Positions 7,681 to 16,652 of a DNA stretch of 64,000 bases are shown piece after piece. Every line of letters starts with the position of its first letter. Positions within the stretch are counted from its first letter, which is position 1. The position numbers and the translations under genes are program-made. Origin of the DNA: Collinsella sp. (GTDB lineage Bacteria; Actinomycetota; Coriobacteriia; Coriobacteriales; Coriobacteriaceae); contig JAHYYJ010000001.1 of assembly GCA_019425015.1 (NCBI GenBank), positions 220,386 to 284,385 of the forward strand, read 5' to 3'. The notes under the pieces were generated by a model, which was given only the letters and a program-made list of their open reading frames with translations, was not told where the DNA came from and searched no databases.

Positions 7681-9099
7681 ATGGCCCTCATCACTTCGTA
7701 CCACGTCCCCGGCCTTTACGTCGAGGACCACAGCATCGACGTCCCCCTTGACTGGCGCGGCCTGGAGCCGATGCTCCTGGCCGTCGGCAGCACCATGCGC
7801 CGCGGCGCTATGCCGGCGCCCATCGCCGGCGCGCCCGAGAGCATCAAGCTCTTCTACCGTGTGGTTTGCGCGCCCGACCGCATCAACGACGATCTGCCAC
7901 TGCTCCTGTTTTTGCAGGGCGGCCCCGGCGGCGAGAGCCCGCGTCCGCTGTCGCCCACAAGCGACGGCTGGATCGAGGAGGCCGTCAAGCACTTCCGCGT
8001 GGTCCTTCCCGACCAGCGCGGCACCGGACGCAGTAGCTGCGTGGACGGACGCACGATCAAGGCACTGGGTGATCGCGCAACGGCCGCCGGCGCCGATACT
8101 GCACGCTCGCAGGCGGACTTCCTCAAGCGTCACCTCGCCAGCTCCATCGTGCGCGATTTTGAGTACCTGCGCCTGGTGGGCTTTGGCGGCAAGCCGTGGG
8201 TCACGCTCGGCCAAAGCTACGGCGGCTTTTTGACGCTGAGCTACCTGTCGCTCTTCCCCGAGGGCGTGGCGGCAAGCTTTACCTGTGGTGGCATTCCGCA
8301 CGTGCCGGCGAGCGCCAGCGAGGTCTACGCGCACACCTTCCCGCGCATGGTCGCCAAGACGCAGCAGTATTATGACCGCTACCCCGCTGACGTCGAGCGC
8401 GTGGCAGCCCTGGCCGATGCGCTCGAGGCTCAGAAGCCCGTGCTGCCCGACGGCTCGCCGATGACGGTCGAGCGCCTACAGCTCATGGGCAGCGACTTTG
8501 GCATGAAGCCGAGCTTTGAGCGCATGCATTGGATTATCGATCATGCTTTTGTTGACGGCGACGGCACGCTGGCCTGCGGCGCCTCGGTATCCGACAGCTT
8601 TTTGATGCGCGCCTTCGAGCGCACCAACACGCGCACGAATCCGCTGTACTGGACGCTTCAGGAGTTCATCTACGCCGACGGCGACACCATGCCCATTCGC
8701 TGGGCCGCGGCAGAAGAGAAGGCCCATCGTGCCGAGTTCGACACGCTCACGCGACCGCTCATGTTTACCGGCGAGGCCATGTTCCCGTGGATGTTTGAGC
8801 AGATGCCCGAGCTCAAGCCCTTCAAGCCCGCCATGGACCTGCTGATGGAAGACACCAGCTGGGACAAGATCTATGACCCGCAGCGCCTGGCCTGCAACGA
8901 GGTGCCGCTCCAGGCCGCGGTGTACTTCGATGACATGTACGTCGATTCGAGTCTGCAGCTCGACACGCTCAGCCGCGTGGGCAACTCGCACGCCTGGGTA
9001 ACCAACGAGTTCGAGCACGACGGCCTGCACGGCAGTGTGGTATTCAAGCACCTCTTCGACGAGTCCCTCAACCGCGGAGACCTGCGCCAGATCTTCTAG
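7681..9099 (+). CDS. Alpha/beta hydrolase, proline iminopeptidase-like (peptidase family S33)
   Basis: This 472-residue protein shows the S33 signature: an oxyanion segment LQGGPGGESPRP (about 78), DQRGTGRSS (about 112) and the nucleophile elbow GQSYGGF (about 178, Ser as nucleophile). A late His (EHDGLHGS, about 448) is a candidate for the triad. Family members remove N-terminal proline or other residues from peptides in the cytoplasm. The chosen start at 7681 (MALITSYHVPG) matches where the family begins; an in-frame upstream start at 7600 overlaps the proA promoter region. Its position between proA and proB suggests a proline-related role, but that is inference. Confidence 0.88.
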   Translation: MALITSYHVPGLYVEDHSIDVPLDWRGLEPMLLAVGSTMRRGAMPAPIAGAPESIKLFYRVVCAPDRINDDLPLLLFLQGGPGGESPRPLSPTSDGWIEEAVKHFRVVLPDQRGTGRSSCVDGRTIKALGDRATAAGADTARSQADFLKRHLASSIVRDFEYLRLVGFGGKPWVTLGQSYGGFLTLSYLSLFPEGVAASFTCGGIPHVPASASEVYAHTFPRMVAKTQQYYDRYPADVERVAALADALEAQKPVLPDGSPMTVERLQLMGSDFGMKPSFERMHWIIDHAFVDGDGTLACGASVSDSFLMRAFERTNTRTNPLYWTLQEFIYADGDTMPIRWAAAEEKAHRAEFDTLTRPLMFTGEAMFPWMFEQMPELKPFKPAMDLLMEDTSWDKIYDPQRLACNEVPLQAAVYFDDMYVDSSLQLDTLSRVGNSHAWVTNEFEHDGLHGSVVFKHLFDESLNRGDLRQIF

Positions 9100-9105
9100 C
9101 AAAGG

Positions 9106-9150
9106 AGTGTCCCAAAGTGCCGGCACATAAGGAACGTCCCCAAGTGCCGG
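9106..9150. repeat. GTGCCGGCAC / GGAACGTCCCC repeat, copy 1
   Basis: It contains GTGCCGGCACATAAGGAACG followed by TCCCCAAGTGCCGG. Related copies lie at 21732-21792, 43956-44020 and 63874-63920. In the fuller copies GGGACGTT and AACGTCCC form a stem around GTGCCGGCAC. Confidence 0.75.
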
Positions 9151-9155
9151 AAAAG

Positions 9156-9203
9156 GAGAGGCAGCACTGCTGGCAAAACGAGCCGCAGCGCTGCCTCTCT
9201 TTA
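9156..9203. terminator. Bidirectional terminator between the S33 hydrolase and proB
   Basis: The arms GAGAGGCAGCACTGCTGGC and GAGCCGCAGCGCTGCCTCTC form a long stem between convergent genes, with T/A-rich flanks on both sides. Confidence 0.75.
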
Positions 9204-10328
9204 TGCAAACACTATCAAGTTGTCCCTATGGATCGCGGGCTTCTCGGCTAGGTCTGCCAGTAGACGGTTGCCGGCAATCTGGTCCTGGCGGCGGCCGGCG
9301 GCAAGCTCCAGCACGTCCGAATCGGCCTCGGCGATACCGCGGGCGACAACCATGCCGCTCGGGTCGCACACGTCGAGCACATCGCCCTCGGCAAACTGGC
9401 CATCGACCTCGCGAATACCCACCGCGAGCAGCGACGATCCGCGGCTGACCAGCGCCTTCGCGGCGCCGTCATCGACCGTCACCGAGCCGTGCGCCTTGTC
9501 GCCCAGTGCAATCCACAACTTGCGCGGCGCAATGTCCAGGCGCTCCGCCGGCGGATCGAACAGCGTACCCACGCTCTCGCCGCGGGCCAAACGCACGAGC
9601 GCATCGGGCTCCTCGCCCGAGCAAATCACGCTTTGAATGCCCGCCGTCATGAGAATGCGGCTCGCGCGAATCTTGGTGATCATGCCGCCCGTACCCACCG
9701 ATGTGGAAGAATCGCCCGCCGAGGCGATAATCTTGGCATCGATCTTATGCACGACCGGGATAAACTCGGCCGTCGGATCCTCATGCGGATTGGCGGTGTA
9801 GAGACCATCGATGTCCGAGAGCGTCACGCACAGATCGGCAGAAACCAGGCAGCTCACAAGCGCCGCCAGCGTGTCGTTGTCGCCAAACTTGATCTCATCG
9901 ACGGTGACGGTATCGTTCTCGTTGACGACCGGCACCACGCCGAGCTCCACCAGGCGAAGCAGGGCGTCGCGCGCGTGCAGGTAGGACGTGCGGCGCGCCG
10001 TGTCGTGACGCGTGAGCAGCACGAGCGAGGTGAGCAGGTCGCGCGCATGGAACTCCTCGTCGTAGGCCGACGAGATGATGCACTGACCGGCCGAGGCGCA
10101 GGCCTGCAGGCTCGGCAGGTCGCCGACCGGCTTACGGTCGAAGCCCAGCACGGGATAGCCGCAGGCAATGGCGCCCGAGCTCACCACGATCAGGCGCCAG
10201 CCAAGCTCGCGCAGCGCTGCGGCCTGGTCGGCAAGCCCGCCGATAAAGGCGCGGTTGACCTTGCCGTCGGCGCCCACCACCGTGGACGAACCGATCTTTA
10301 CCACCATCGTTTTATAAGAAGTCGTCAT
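9201..10328 (-). CDS. proB: Glutamate 5-kinase with PUA domain
   Basis: This enzyme phosphorylates glutamate at the gamma-carboxylate, the first and feedback-controlled step of proline synthesis. The amino-acid-kinase domain shows MVVKIGSSTVVG at the start, VVSSGAIACGYPVLG, and NENDTVTVDEIKFGDND. A C-terminal PUA domain (about residues 275-370) gives the normal 375-residue length. The annotated ATG at 10328 lacks a clear ribosome site; an internal ATG seven codons later (MVVKIGS) is also possible. The terminator at 9156-9203 overlaps its end. Confidence 0.95.
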   Translation of the reverse strand: MTTSYKTMVVKIGSSTVVGADGKVNRAFIGGLADQAAALRELGWRLIVVSSGAIACGYPVLGFDRKPVGDLPSLQACASAGQCIISSAYDEEFHARDLLTSLVLLTRHDTARRTSYLHARDALLRLVELGVVPVVNENDTVTVDEIKFGDNDTLAALVSCLVSADLCVTLSDIDGLYTANPHEDPTAEFIPVVHKIDAKIIASAGDSSTSVGTGGMITKIRASRILMTAGIQSVICSGEEPDALVRLARGESVGTLFDPPAERLDIAPRKLWIALGDKAHGSVTVDDGAAKALVSRGSSLLAVGIREVDGQFAEGDVLDVCDPSGMVVARGIAEADSDVLELAAGRRQDQIAGNRLLADLAEKPAIHRDNLIVFA

Positions 10329-10407
10329 ACGTCAAACCAATCAACTGTTCAGCGAACGGCCGAGCCGGCGGCCAGGGAAGCGTGACTCGCCCCTACCGCC
10401 CAAGGAA

Positions 10408-11913
10408 TTAGTGAGCCCAGGGAAAGGCAGAGGCCGCGGCCATGTTCTTACGCACGAGCTCGTCGCGCACCTGAGCCAGGCCCTGCTCCATACCCACCAC
10501 ATAGGTCTGCGGGTACAGGAAGCGCTTGAAAGCTGCGTCCAGATGGTCGAGCGCCCAAGCACAGCGCTCGCGCGCGTCCTGGATGCTCTCACGCGGAGCC
10601 ACCGCACTGCCATCGCGCACGATCGGCACCAGCAGCTCGCGATACTCGAGTTCGGACACGTCGGTCACCAGGGCGGCATCGTTCACGGCCACAAGGGTAT
10701 TGCCGCGCGCGGCGCCCTCCCCCGCCAGATGGTCCTCGTCGTAGATCATGTCGCAGACCGGGCCGCCAAAGCCGTCGTAATAACGGCGCACGCGTTGCAC
10801 ACCCGGGATCGTGCGCTTGTATGGCTGCTCAGAGAGCTTGACCACCGGCGTCCATGGATCTGCGTCGCGCGCACGGCGGGCGGAAAGCTTGTACACGCCG
10901 CCCAGCGCCGGCTGGTCATAGCAGGTCGCAAGCTTGGTACCCACGCCAAAGCTGTCGATGGGCGCGCCCTGGTCGAGCAGCGACTGAATCGTGTACTCAT
11001 CCAAATCGTTAGAAACCGAGATCCCCACATAGGGCAGGCCCTCGGCATCAAAACGGCCGCGCACATACTTGGAGAGCTTGGCGAGGTCGCCGGAGTCGAT
11101 GCGAATGGCCGACAGGCGCTCGCCCACCGCTTCCATCTCCTTGGCAACCGTAATGGCATGTTCACAGCCCTCGCGCACGTCATAGGTGTCGATGAGCAGC
11201 GTACAGTTCTTGGGGCTCGACTTGGCAAAGGCGCGGAAGGCCTCGAGCTCGGAATCGAAGCTCATCACCCAGCTGTGCGCATGCGTGCCAAAGACGGGAA
11301 TACCGTAGCGGCGGCCGGCGAGCACATTGGACGTAGAGGAGCAGCCGGCAACGTAGCTCGCGCGCGCGACGGCCAAGCCGCCATCGGGACCCTGAGCGCG
11401 GCGCAGGCCAAACTCGGCAACGGGACGGCCGTCCGCCGCCAGCACCACGCGCGCCGTCTTGGTGGCGACAAGCGTCTGGAACCCAACGATGTTGAGCAGC
11501 GCCGTCTCAAGCAGCTGGCACTCCAGCGCGGGGCCGGTGACGCGAACCATGGGCTCGCGCGGAAAGACGAGCTCGCCCTCGGGCACGGCGTCGATGTTTA
11601 CATGCGCACGAAAATCGCGCAGGTAGTCGAGGAATCCAGGCTTGAACATCGCGCCGCCGGCCGGGGCCTGGAGCGAGGCGAGGTAGTCGATGTCCTCGGG
11701 CGTAAAGCGCAGATTCTCGACCAGCTCGGGCAGTTCGGCGGTACCGCACATGACGGCATAGGCGCTGCCAAAAGGATGGTCGCGGTAAAACGCGGTAAAA
11801 CAACCCTGCTCATTGGCCTTGCCGCTCTCCCACAGGCCCTGGGCCATAGTGAGCTCGTACAGATCGGTGAGCATTGCAATGTCGGTGGGATGCGAGATGT
11901 CGGTCAAAGCCAT
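10408..11913 (-). CDS. pncB: Nicotinate phosphoribosyltransferase
   Basis: This enzyme converts nicotinate and PRPP to nicotinate mononucleotide in NAD salvage. The 501 residues carry hallmark segments: LTDLYELTMAQGLWESG at the N-terminus, GTHAHSWVMSF (about 210), IRIDSGDLAKLS and the phosphate-binding SFGVGTKLAT. The start at 11913 has a GAAAGG site. About 80 bp separate its stop from proB downstream on the same strand, so co-transcription is possible. Confidence 0.96.
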   Translation of the reverse strand: MALTDISHPTDIAMLTDLYELTMAQGLWESGKANEQGCFTAFYRDHPFGSAYAVMCGTAELPELVENLRFTPEDIDYLASLQAPAGGAMFKPGFLDYLRDFRAHVNIDAVPEGELVFPREPMVRVTGPALECQLLETALLNIVGFQTLVATKTARVVLAADGRPVAEFGLRRAQGPDGGLAVARASYVAGCSSTSNVLAGRRYGIPVFGTHAHSWVMSFDSELEAFRAFAKSSPKNCTLLIDTYDVREGCEHAITVAKEMEAVGERLSAIRIDSGDLAKLSKYVRGRFDAEGLPYVGISVSNDLDEYTIQSLLDQGAPIDSFGVGTKLATCYDQPALGGVYKLSARRARDADPWTPVVKLSEQPYKRTIPGVQRVRRYYDGFGGPVCDMIYDEDHLAGEGAARGNTLVAVNDAALVTDVSELEYRELLVPIVRDGSAVAPRESIQDARERCAWALDHLDAAFKRFLYPQTYVVGMEQGLAQVRDELVRKNMAAASAFPWAH

Positions 11914-11997
11914 GGGGCGACCTTTCGGATGCGTTGTGCAGAGGTTGAGGGTTGGAAAAGGGCAGAGTGTTCTGGCATGGCACCCAGCGCGAATGGG

Positions 11998-12438
11998 CTA
12001 GAGCAGGCCCATGCTGGTCAGGATCGTGTAGCCCATAAAGATGACAAACGCGATGAGGGCAAGGACAATGATGTTTTTTTGAGCCGGCGCCATGCCAGGG
12101 ATCTCGTTCTCGCCCGTAGGCTCCTTGGAGGTAACCATGCGCTGGGCAAAGGTCATCTCGTCACGGCTCGGCTTGGGCTCGACGGACTTGGAACGAGCGA
12201 CCTTTTTAGGCTGCGGTTTAGGTGCGGTGGGCGCGGGCTTCGCGGCGGCGGGCTTGGGCTCGGGGGCGACGTTCGCGGCGGCCTCCTCGGCCTTCGCACG
12301 CTCGGCACGCAGGGCGGCCAGCTCCTCACGCTCGCGGCGTGCCTCTTCCTGGGCCTCGCGACGAGCTTTCTCGGCGCGGAGCTCTTCCAACTCGGCGCGT
12401 TCCTCGGCAGACAGTGGTTGGGACTCAAGCTTGGCCAT
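11998..12438 (-). CDS. Small charged coiled-coil protein with C-terminal membrane helix
   Basis: This 146-residue protein has no recognised family. Residues about 5-55 are dense in Glu, Arg and Ala (heptad-like, probable coiled coil). Residues about 58-95 are Pro/Lys/Ala-rich, and the last 25 residues (NIIVLALIAFVIFMGYTILT) form a single hydrophobic helix, so it is probably tail-anchored with its bulk in the cytoplasm. The start at 12438 (MAKLESQPLS) has an AAAGGG site; the in-frame upstream start has none. It sits between the tRNA-Ala gene and pncB. Confidence 0.75.
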   Translation of the reverse strand: MAKLESQPLSAEERAELEELRAEKARREAQEEARREREELAALRAERAKAEEAAANVAPEPKPAAAKPAPTAPKPQPKKVARSKSVEPKPSRDEMTFAQRMVTSKEPTGENEIPGMAPAQKNIIVLALIAFVIFMGYTILTSMGLL

Positions 12439-12502
12439 GGTACAGCCCTTTCTTTTAAAAAAAGCCGCCGACACAATGTCAGCGGCTTATCAAATCCAAG
12501 GG

Positions 12503-12575
12503 TGGAGACGAAGGGAGTCGAACCCTCGGCCTCTGCCATGCGACGGCAGCGCTCTCCCAACTGAGCTACGTCCCC
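12503..12575 (-). tRNA. tRNA-Ala (anticodon CGC)
   Basis: On the minus strand the acceptor GGGGACG pairs with CGTCTCC and contains the G3:U70 pair that defines alanine tRNAs. The D arm (GTAGCTCAGTTGGGAGAGC), the anticodon stem CTGCC/GGCAG with loop GTCGCAT (anticodon CGC) and the T arm GAGGGTTCGACTCCCTT are all intact. The discriminator base is A, and the 3' CCA is not fully encoded. Confidence 0.97.
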
Positions 12576-12680
12576 AGGACAAGTTGATATTTTACCTACG
12601 GCTCGCCAACTGTCAACGCCCAATACCCAGTCTTTTTGGGACGCGGCTATTTTGACAACTTTTCGAGCAGGCGATCCTCT

Positions 12681-12716
12681 CGATGATTTTTTAATCCCCG
12701 TCCCAGAAAAATCATC
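12681..12716. repeat. AATCCCCGTCCCAG hairpin repeat, copy 1
   Basis: The arms CGATGATTTT and AAAATCATCG enclose TTAATCCCCGTCCCAG. A diverged copy with the same loop is at 23688-23720. It lies just beyond the radical SAM gene and may terminate it. Confidence 0.65.
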
Positions 12717-12726
12717 GGCGAGCGCA

Positions 12727-13665
12727 CTACTTTGCGCTGGTGAGGACGCCGGTGGTGTCGAACGCCGGGGTGAAGCTCTCGTCTACCGCTCCGCCTTCTT
12801 GCCAAAACATCGTCGTAAAGCCCAGGTCGTCGGCATGGTCGAGCACCTGCTCGTACTCCTCGCGCGTCACGGCGCGCGCCAGGTCGCCGCCTTGTTCGCG
12901 CATGAGGGCATTGGGCGTGTACTGGTTCATGACCGAGATCGGCACGTCGCCCACCGTCTGCCACACCAGGTCCAACACGCGGCACGAATCGTCCGCATGC
13001 CCCGGCAGCACCAGATGACGCACGATTATGCCGCGCTTCATGAGCCCGTCCCCGTCTACCAGCTCTCCCCCGCGGCACTCAATTTCGCGCGCCATCTGGG
13101 CCAGACCCGACACAGCCACGCGCGGGTAGTCCTTAATATGAGAGAGTGACTGCGCAAGCGCCGCATTGGCATACTTAAAGTCGGTAAGCCACACGTCGAC
13201 CAAATCGCCGAGCGCCGCCACGGCACTCGCACGCTCATAACCGCTCGTGTTATAGACGATTGGAATGACCAGTCCGCGCTCCCGAGCTGCGGCAATCGCG
13301 GCCGGCAGCAGGTGAGCATAATGCGTCGCCGTCACCAGATTGATGTTATTGGCACCTTGGTCCTGCAGCTCCAGCATAATCTCGACCAGGCGCTCGGGCG
13401 AAATCTCAAGCCCAAAATTGCCCGTCGAGATCTCGTGGTTCTGGCAATAGATACATTTGAGCGAGCAGCCGCTAAAGAAGATCGTGCCCGAACCGGCCTC
13501 GCCCGAGATAGGCGGCTCCTCCCACATATGAAGCGCCGCGCGGGCCACCTTGAGCGTGTCATCGGCACCGCATACGCCGTGCGCACCCTCGTCGCGCACC
13601 GCACCGCAACGGCGCGGACACAAATGGCAGGCGGGCGAAAAAAGTTCGGTCAACGGCGTCGGCAT
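12727..13665 (-). CDS. Radical SAM protein, pyruvate-formate-lyase-activase-like
   Basis: This 312-residue protein has an N-terminal four-cysteine cluster (CHLCPRRCG with a later CGADD) followed by the radical SAM motif GCSLKCIYCQNHEIST (CxxxCxxC, about residue 70), glycine-rich SAM-binding strands and LVLPGHADDS. This is the layout of the PflX/AmmeMemoRadiSam-associated group rather than of PflA proper, which is smaller. Members bind a [4Fe-4S] cluster and cleave SAM; the substrate here is unknown and no glycyl-radical enzyme is next to it. The ATG at 13665 has a GGAG site nine bases upstream, which favours it over the TTG fifteen bases earlier. Confidence 0.88.
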   Translation of the reverse strand: MPTPLTELFSPACHLCPRRCGAVRDEGAHGVCGADDTLKVARAALHMWEEPPISGEAGSGTIFFSGCSLKCIYCQNHEISTGNFGLEISPERLVEIMLELQDQGANNINLVTATHYAHLLPAAIAAARERGLVIPIVYNTSGYERASAVAALGDLVDVWLTDFKYANAALAQSLSHIKDYPRVAVSGLAQMAREIECRGGELVDGDGLMKRGIIVRHLVLPGHADDSCRVLDLVWQTVGDVPISVMNQYTPNALMREQGGDLARAVTREEYEQVLDHADDLGFTTMFWQEGGAVDESFTPAFDTTGVLTSAK

Positions 13666-13802
13666 AAAAACATGCTCCAAAACAACGATTCAGCAGCTCA
13701 AACGTAAAGGGACCAACCGCACAGACGGCTCGAGCCCAAGGCGCCGTAATCGTCCGACACGATTTTTGTAATGTCAAGACTGGAATCGATAAAGTGCCGC
13801 TT

Positions 13803-13808
13803 TATGAT
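13803..13808 (+). promoter_or_regulatory. Probable -10 box of the structured RNA
   Basis: TATGAT lies seven bases before the 5' side of the closing stem of the RNA at 13815. The -35 (TGGAAT, 16 bp upstream) is poor. Confidence 0.45.
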
Positions 13809-13814
13809 GTAGGT

Positions 13815-13985
13815 ATTCCGCCCCCCGCGGAGCAACTGGGTGAACCGTCGCGTTTATTTAGGGAGCCCACACAGTCGTACCTAGTACAGGTATCCTTCGT
13901 TGTTAAGGACGCTGGAACAGTCGATGAGGGCACCCACCTGTTTTAGGTGGGTTCATTTTCGTAACGTGGGGGGTGGTTTTTATTT
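13815..13985 (+). ncRNA. Structured RNA with paired ends, 6S RNA (SsrS) candidate
   Basis: The 5' segment CCGCCCCCCGCG (13818-13829) can pair over 12 bp (two G:U) with CGTGGGGGGTGG (13965-13976), which is followed directly by TTTTTATTT. Inside are a strong hairpin ACCCACCTGTTTTAGGTGGGT (13932-13952) and smaller ones (TACCT/AGGTA, TCCTT/AAGGA). The GGCACCCACCT...AGGTGGGTTCA element near the 3' end resembles the 3' hairpin of 6S RNAs, and the paired ends and size of about 170 nt fit. 6S RNA binds sigma-70 RNA polymerase. The assignment rests on remembered motifs, so another structured RNA is possible. Confidence 0.55.
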
Positions 13986-13998
13986 GCCGAAAACCACC
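13972..13998. repeat. GGTGGTTTT hairpin, partial relative of the ACCACCACAAAGG family
   Basis: GGTGGTTTT and AAAACCACC pair around TATTTGCCG. The outer stem matches the hairpin repeat family, but the conserved loop is missing. It competes with the closing stem of the preceding RNA candidate and may terminate it. Confidence 0.45.
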
Positions 13999-14189
13999 AT
14001 TACAGCCCATATGGATCCCCGCCGGTATCCCGACAATCCATCGACAACATCCCAATATCTGGTAAGCGCGTGATTATCGCTGCGTGCAATTCCATGCACC
14101 CCCCTTGGTCGAGTATCATGGTTCGGCTATGCCCTTTGCGCTTAGCAACCTTTGACCTTTTCCTTCGACGCTTGGCGGTTTTTAGATTC

Positions 14190-15389
14190 ATGGCTTCATC
14201 CCCGAGCTACATACCGTATCTATGCGTGGCAGCGGCGGCCTTTATCACGACCTTCCTCACGGTGCCCCTGGTCAAGCGCTTGGCAATTAAGCTCGACGCC
14301 GTCGACTATCCTTCTAAGCGCCGCATCAACACCAAGCCCATCCCGCGTTTGGGCGGAACGGCGGTGTTTTTGGGCCTGGTCGTTGCCTGTATTGTGCAAA
14401 TCCTAGGCACCTGGTACCTGGGTTGGCCGCCCGTTTTGGTGCCCCACCCCCGTCTGCACATCAGCTACCCCATACTTGCGCTTTCTTTTACCGTCATCTT
14501 TGCGACCGGCGCTATCGACGACGTCTTCCAGCTCAAGCCCAAGCAAAAGCTGGCCGGACAGGTCCTCGCCGCGCTTATCGCCTGTATCGGCGGCCTGCGG
14601 ATCGGCGTCATCGTCAACCCGTTTGCCCCCGGCGAAATCATGCTCGGATGGCTCGCCTACCCCATCACCGTGATCTATCTGGTGGCATTCACCAACATCA
14701 TTAACCTCATCGACGGCCTCGACGGCTTAGCCACGGGCATCTGCGGCATCGCGTCGTTCACCATGTTTTCGATGGCCGTTCTCTCGGGCCGCATCGACGC
14801 CGCCGCGCTCTCCATTGCGCTCTTTGGCGCCTGTCTGGCCTTTTTGCGCTACAACTTCAACCCCGCAAGCATCTTCTTGGGCGACTCGGGGTCGCTGCTT
14901 CTGGGCTTTGCGCTGGGCTCCATCTCGCTACTCAACGTGAGCCGCACCGCCGCGCTCACCTCACTTATCATCCCGCTCATCGTTGCCGGCGTGCCCATCA
15001 TCGACACGTTTAGCGCCATCGTGCGCCGCAAGCGCGCCCACATTAGCATCGGGCAGGCCGACAAGGGCCACATCCACCACCGCCTGATCCAAGAGGGCTA
15101 CAACCAAAAGCAGGCAGTGCTGCTCATCTATGCCTGGTGCATCATGCTTTCGGCCGGCGCCGCCGCGATTAACCAGGTCGAGGTGCCCATGCGCGTGCTC
15201 ATCTTTACCGTACTCGCCATTGGCTCGGCGGCCTTTGCCAAGCACCTGCACCTGTTTGAGCCCGTGCTGCGCCACCATTACAACAAGCGCACACACGAGG
15301 ACGAGCTCGTCACCCCCGACGATCCCGCCTTTAAGCAGGAGGAGCAGGCGGCAGAAGAACGCAGGGAGGAGCGCCACCACAGGCGCTAG
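14190..15389 (+). CDS. UDP-GlcNAc:undecaprenyl-phosphate GlcNAc-1-phosphate transferase (WecA/TagO type)
   Basis: This is an integral membrane enzyme of the MraY/WecA family that starts a cell-envelope polymer by moving a sugar phosphate onto undecaprenyl phosphate. In the 399 residues one sees DAVDYPSKRRINTKPIPRLGG (cut: DYPSKRR, PRLGG), AIDDVFQLKPKQKL with the catalytic DD, NLIDGLDGLATG, FLGDSGSLLLGF and the histidine loop DKGHIHHRLI, plus about ten hydrophobic segments. The C-terminus is charged and cytoplasmic. The start at 14190 is chosen because upstream in-frame starts give no conserved sequence; its ribosome site is weak. Downstream, trpS follows on the same strand after 160 bp. Confidence 0.9.
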   Translation: MASSPSYIPYLCVAAAAFITTFLTVPLVKRLAIKLDAVDYPSKRRINTKPIPRLGGTAVFLGLVVACIVQILGTWYLGWPPVLVPHPRLHISYPILALSFTVIFATGAIDDVFQLKPKQKLAGQVLAALIACIGGLRIGVIVNPFAPGEIMLGWLAYPITVIYLVAFTNIINLIDGLDGLATGICGIASFTMFSMAVLSGRIDAAALSIALFGACLAFLRYNFNPASIFLGDSGSLLLGFALGSISLLNVSRTAALTSLIIPLIVAGVPIIDTFSAIVRRKRAHISIGQADKGHIHHRLIQEGYNQKQAVLLIYAWCIMLSAGAAAINQVEVPMRVLIFTVLAIGSAAFAKHLHLFEPVLRHHYNKRTHEDELVTPDDPAFKQEEQAAEERREERHHRR

Positions 15390-15550
15390 GGTAAGCTGCC
15401 GAGGATGCGCCCAGGCGCCGCCGGCCAAACGCGCAGCCACGCCGCGCCCATCGCACATGCCGCCGCTCTCCCGCCCCTCGCGTACTTACGACCCGACCCT
15501 CCAATAAACGCGTTATCATCTTGACCCATGAACATACGTTAGGAGCAATC

Positions 15551-16600
15551 ATGCCAAACGAGAACAGCTACGAAGTCGCGCTGCAAAAGAGCAACGCCAT
15601 TCGCGAGGGCCTGGCCAAAACGCCCGAGAAGTTCACCATGCTCACCGGCGACCGCCCCACTGGCCGTCTGCACCTGGGTCACTACTTCGGCACCCTCAAG
15701 GGCCGTGTTGAGCTGCAGAACATGGGCGCCAAGACCAACGTGCTCATCGCCGACTACCAAGTCATCACTGACCGCGATACGACCGAGCACATCCAGGACA
15801 ACGTGTACAACATGGTCATGGACTACCTTGCCTGCGGCATCGACCCCGACAAGACCATGATCTACGCGCACTCCGCCGTGCCCGCCGCCAACCAGCTCAT
15901 GCTGCCGTTCCTGTCGCTGGTCTCCGAGGCCGAGCTGGCGCGCAACCCCACCGTCAAGGCCGAGATGGAGGCCTCGGGCCACGAGCTCACCGGCCTTCTG
16001 CTCACCTACCCGGTGCATCAGGCCTGCGACATCCTGTTCTGCAAGGGCAACGTCGTGCCCGTCGGCCGCGACCAGCTGCCGCACATCGAGCTCACCCGCA
16101 CCATCGCCCGCCGCTTTAACAACCGCTACGGCAAGGTGTTCCCCGAGGTCGACGCGCTGCTGTCCGAGACCCCGCTGCTGCCGGGCCTGGACGGTCGCAA
16201 GATGAGCAAGAGCTACGGCAACGCCATCAACATCTCGATGACCGCCGAGGAAACGGCCAAACGCATCAAGAAGAGCCAGACCGACTCCGAGCGCATGATC
16301 ACGTTCGATCCCGAGAACCGCCCCGGCGTGTCTGGCCTGCTTTCAACAGCCGCCATCTGCACCGGCCGTTCCGAAGTCGAGATTGCCGAGGAGATTGGCA
16401 TGGGCGGCTCCGGCCAGCTCAAGAAGTACGTGACCGAGGCCGTCAACGAGTACTTCGCGCCGATCCGCGAGCGTCGTCAGCGCTATGAGAACGATCTGGA
16501 CTATGTGAAGGACGTGCTGCACGAGGGCAACCGTCGCGCCAACGAGATTGCCGAGCAGACCCTGGCCGAGGTTCAGGACGCCATGGGCATGGTGTACTAG
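15551..16600 (+). CDS. trpS: Tryptophanyl-tRNA synthetase
   Basis: This 349-residue class I synthetase charges tRNA-Trp. The HIGH-type motif appears in GRLHLGHYFGTLKG and KMSKS in GRKMSKSYGNAI. GDRPTG near the start and the tryptophan-pocket region QVITDRDT are also present. The start at 15551 has an AGGAGCAATC site; the in-frame ATG at 15521 lacks one. No T-box-like element is seen in the 160 bp upstream. A long hairpin at 16653-16694 follows. Confidence 0.97.
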   Translation: MPNENSYEVALQKSNAIREGLAKTPEKFTMLTGDRPTGRLHLGHYFGTLKGRVELQNMGAKTNVLIADYQVITDRDTTEHIQDNVYNMVMDYLACGIDPDKTMIYAHSAVPAANQLMLPFLSLVSEAELARNPTVKAEMEASGHELTGLLLTYPVHQACDILFCKGNVVPVGRDQLPHIELTRTIARRFNNRYGKVFPEVDALLSETPLLPGLDGRKMSKSYGNAINISMTAEETAKRIKKSQTDSERMITFDPENRPGVSGLLSTAAICTGRSEVEIAEEIGMGGSGQLKKYVTEAVNEYFAPIRERRQRYENDLDYVKDVLHEGNRRANEIAEQTLAEVQDAMGMVY

Positions 16601-16652
16601 GCAAAGCGCCTTCGCACAACATAGACGGTGAGGCTGAATCCTCACCGAAACA

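Noticed and set aside
10411..12564. 717-codon open frame opposite pncB and the small membrane gene
   Set aside because: It overlaps a certain pncB gene and the tRNA-Ala gene on the other strand; it is a codon-bias shadow.
15390..15550. Possible T-box leader before trpS
   Set aside because: No specifier stem, AGGGUGG-type T-box sequence or terminator/antiterminator pair is present.
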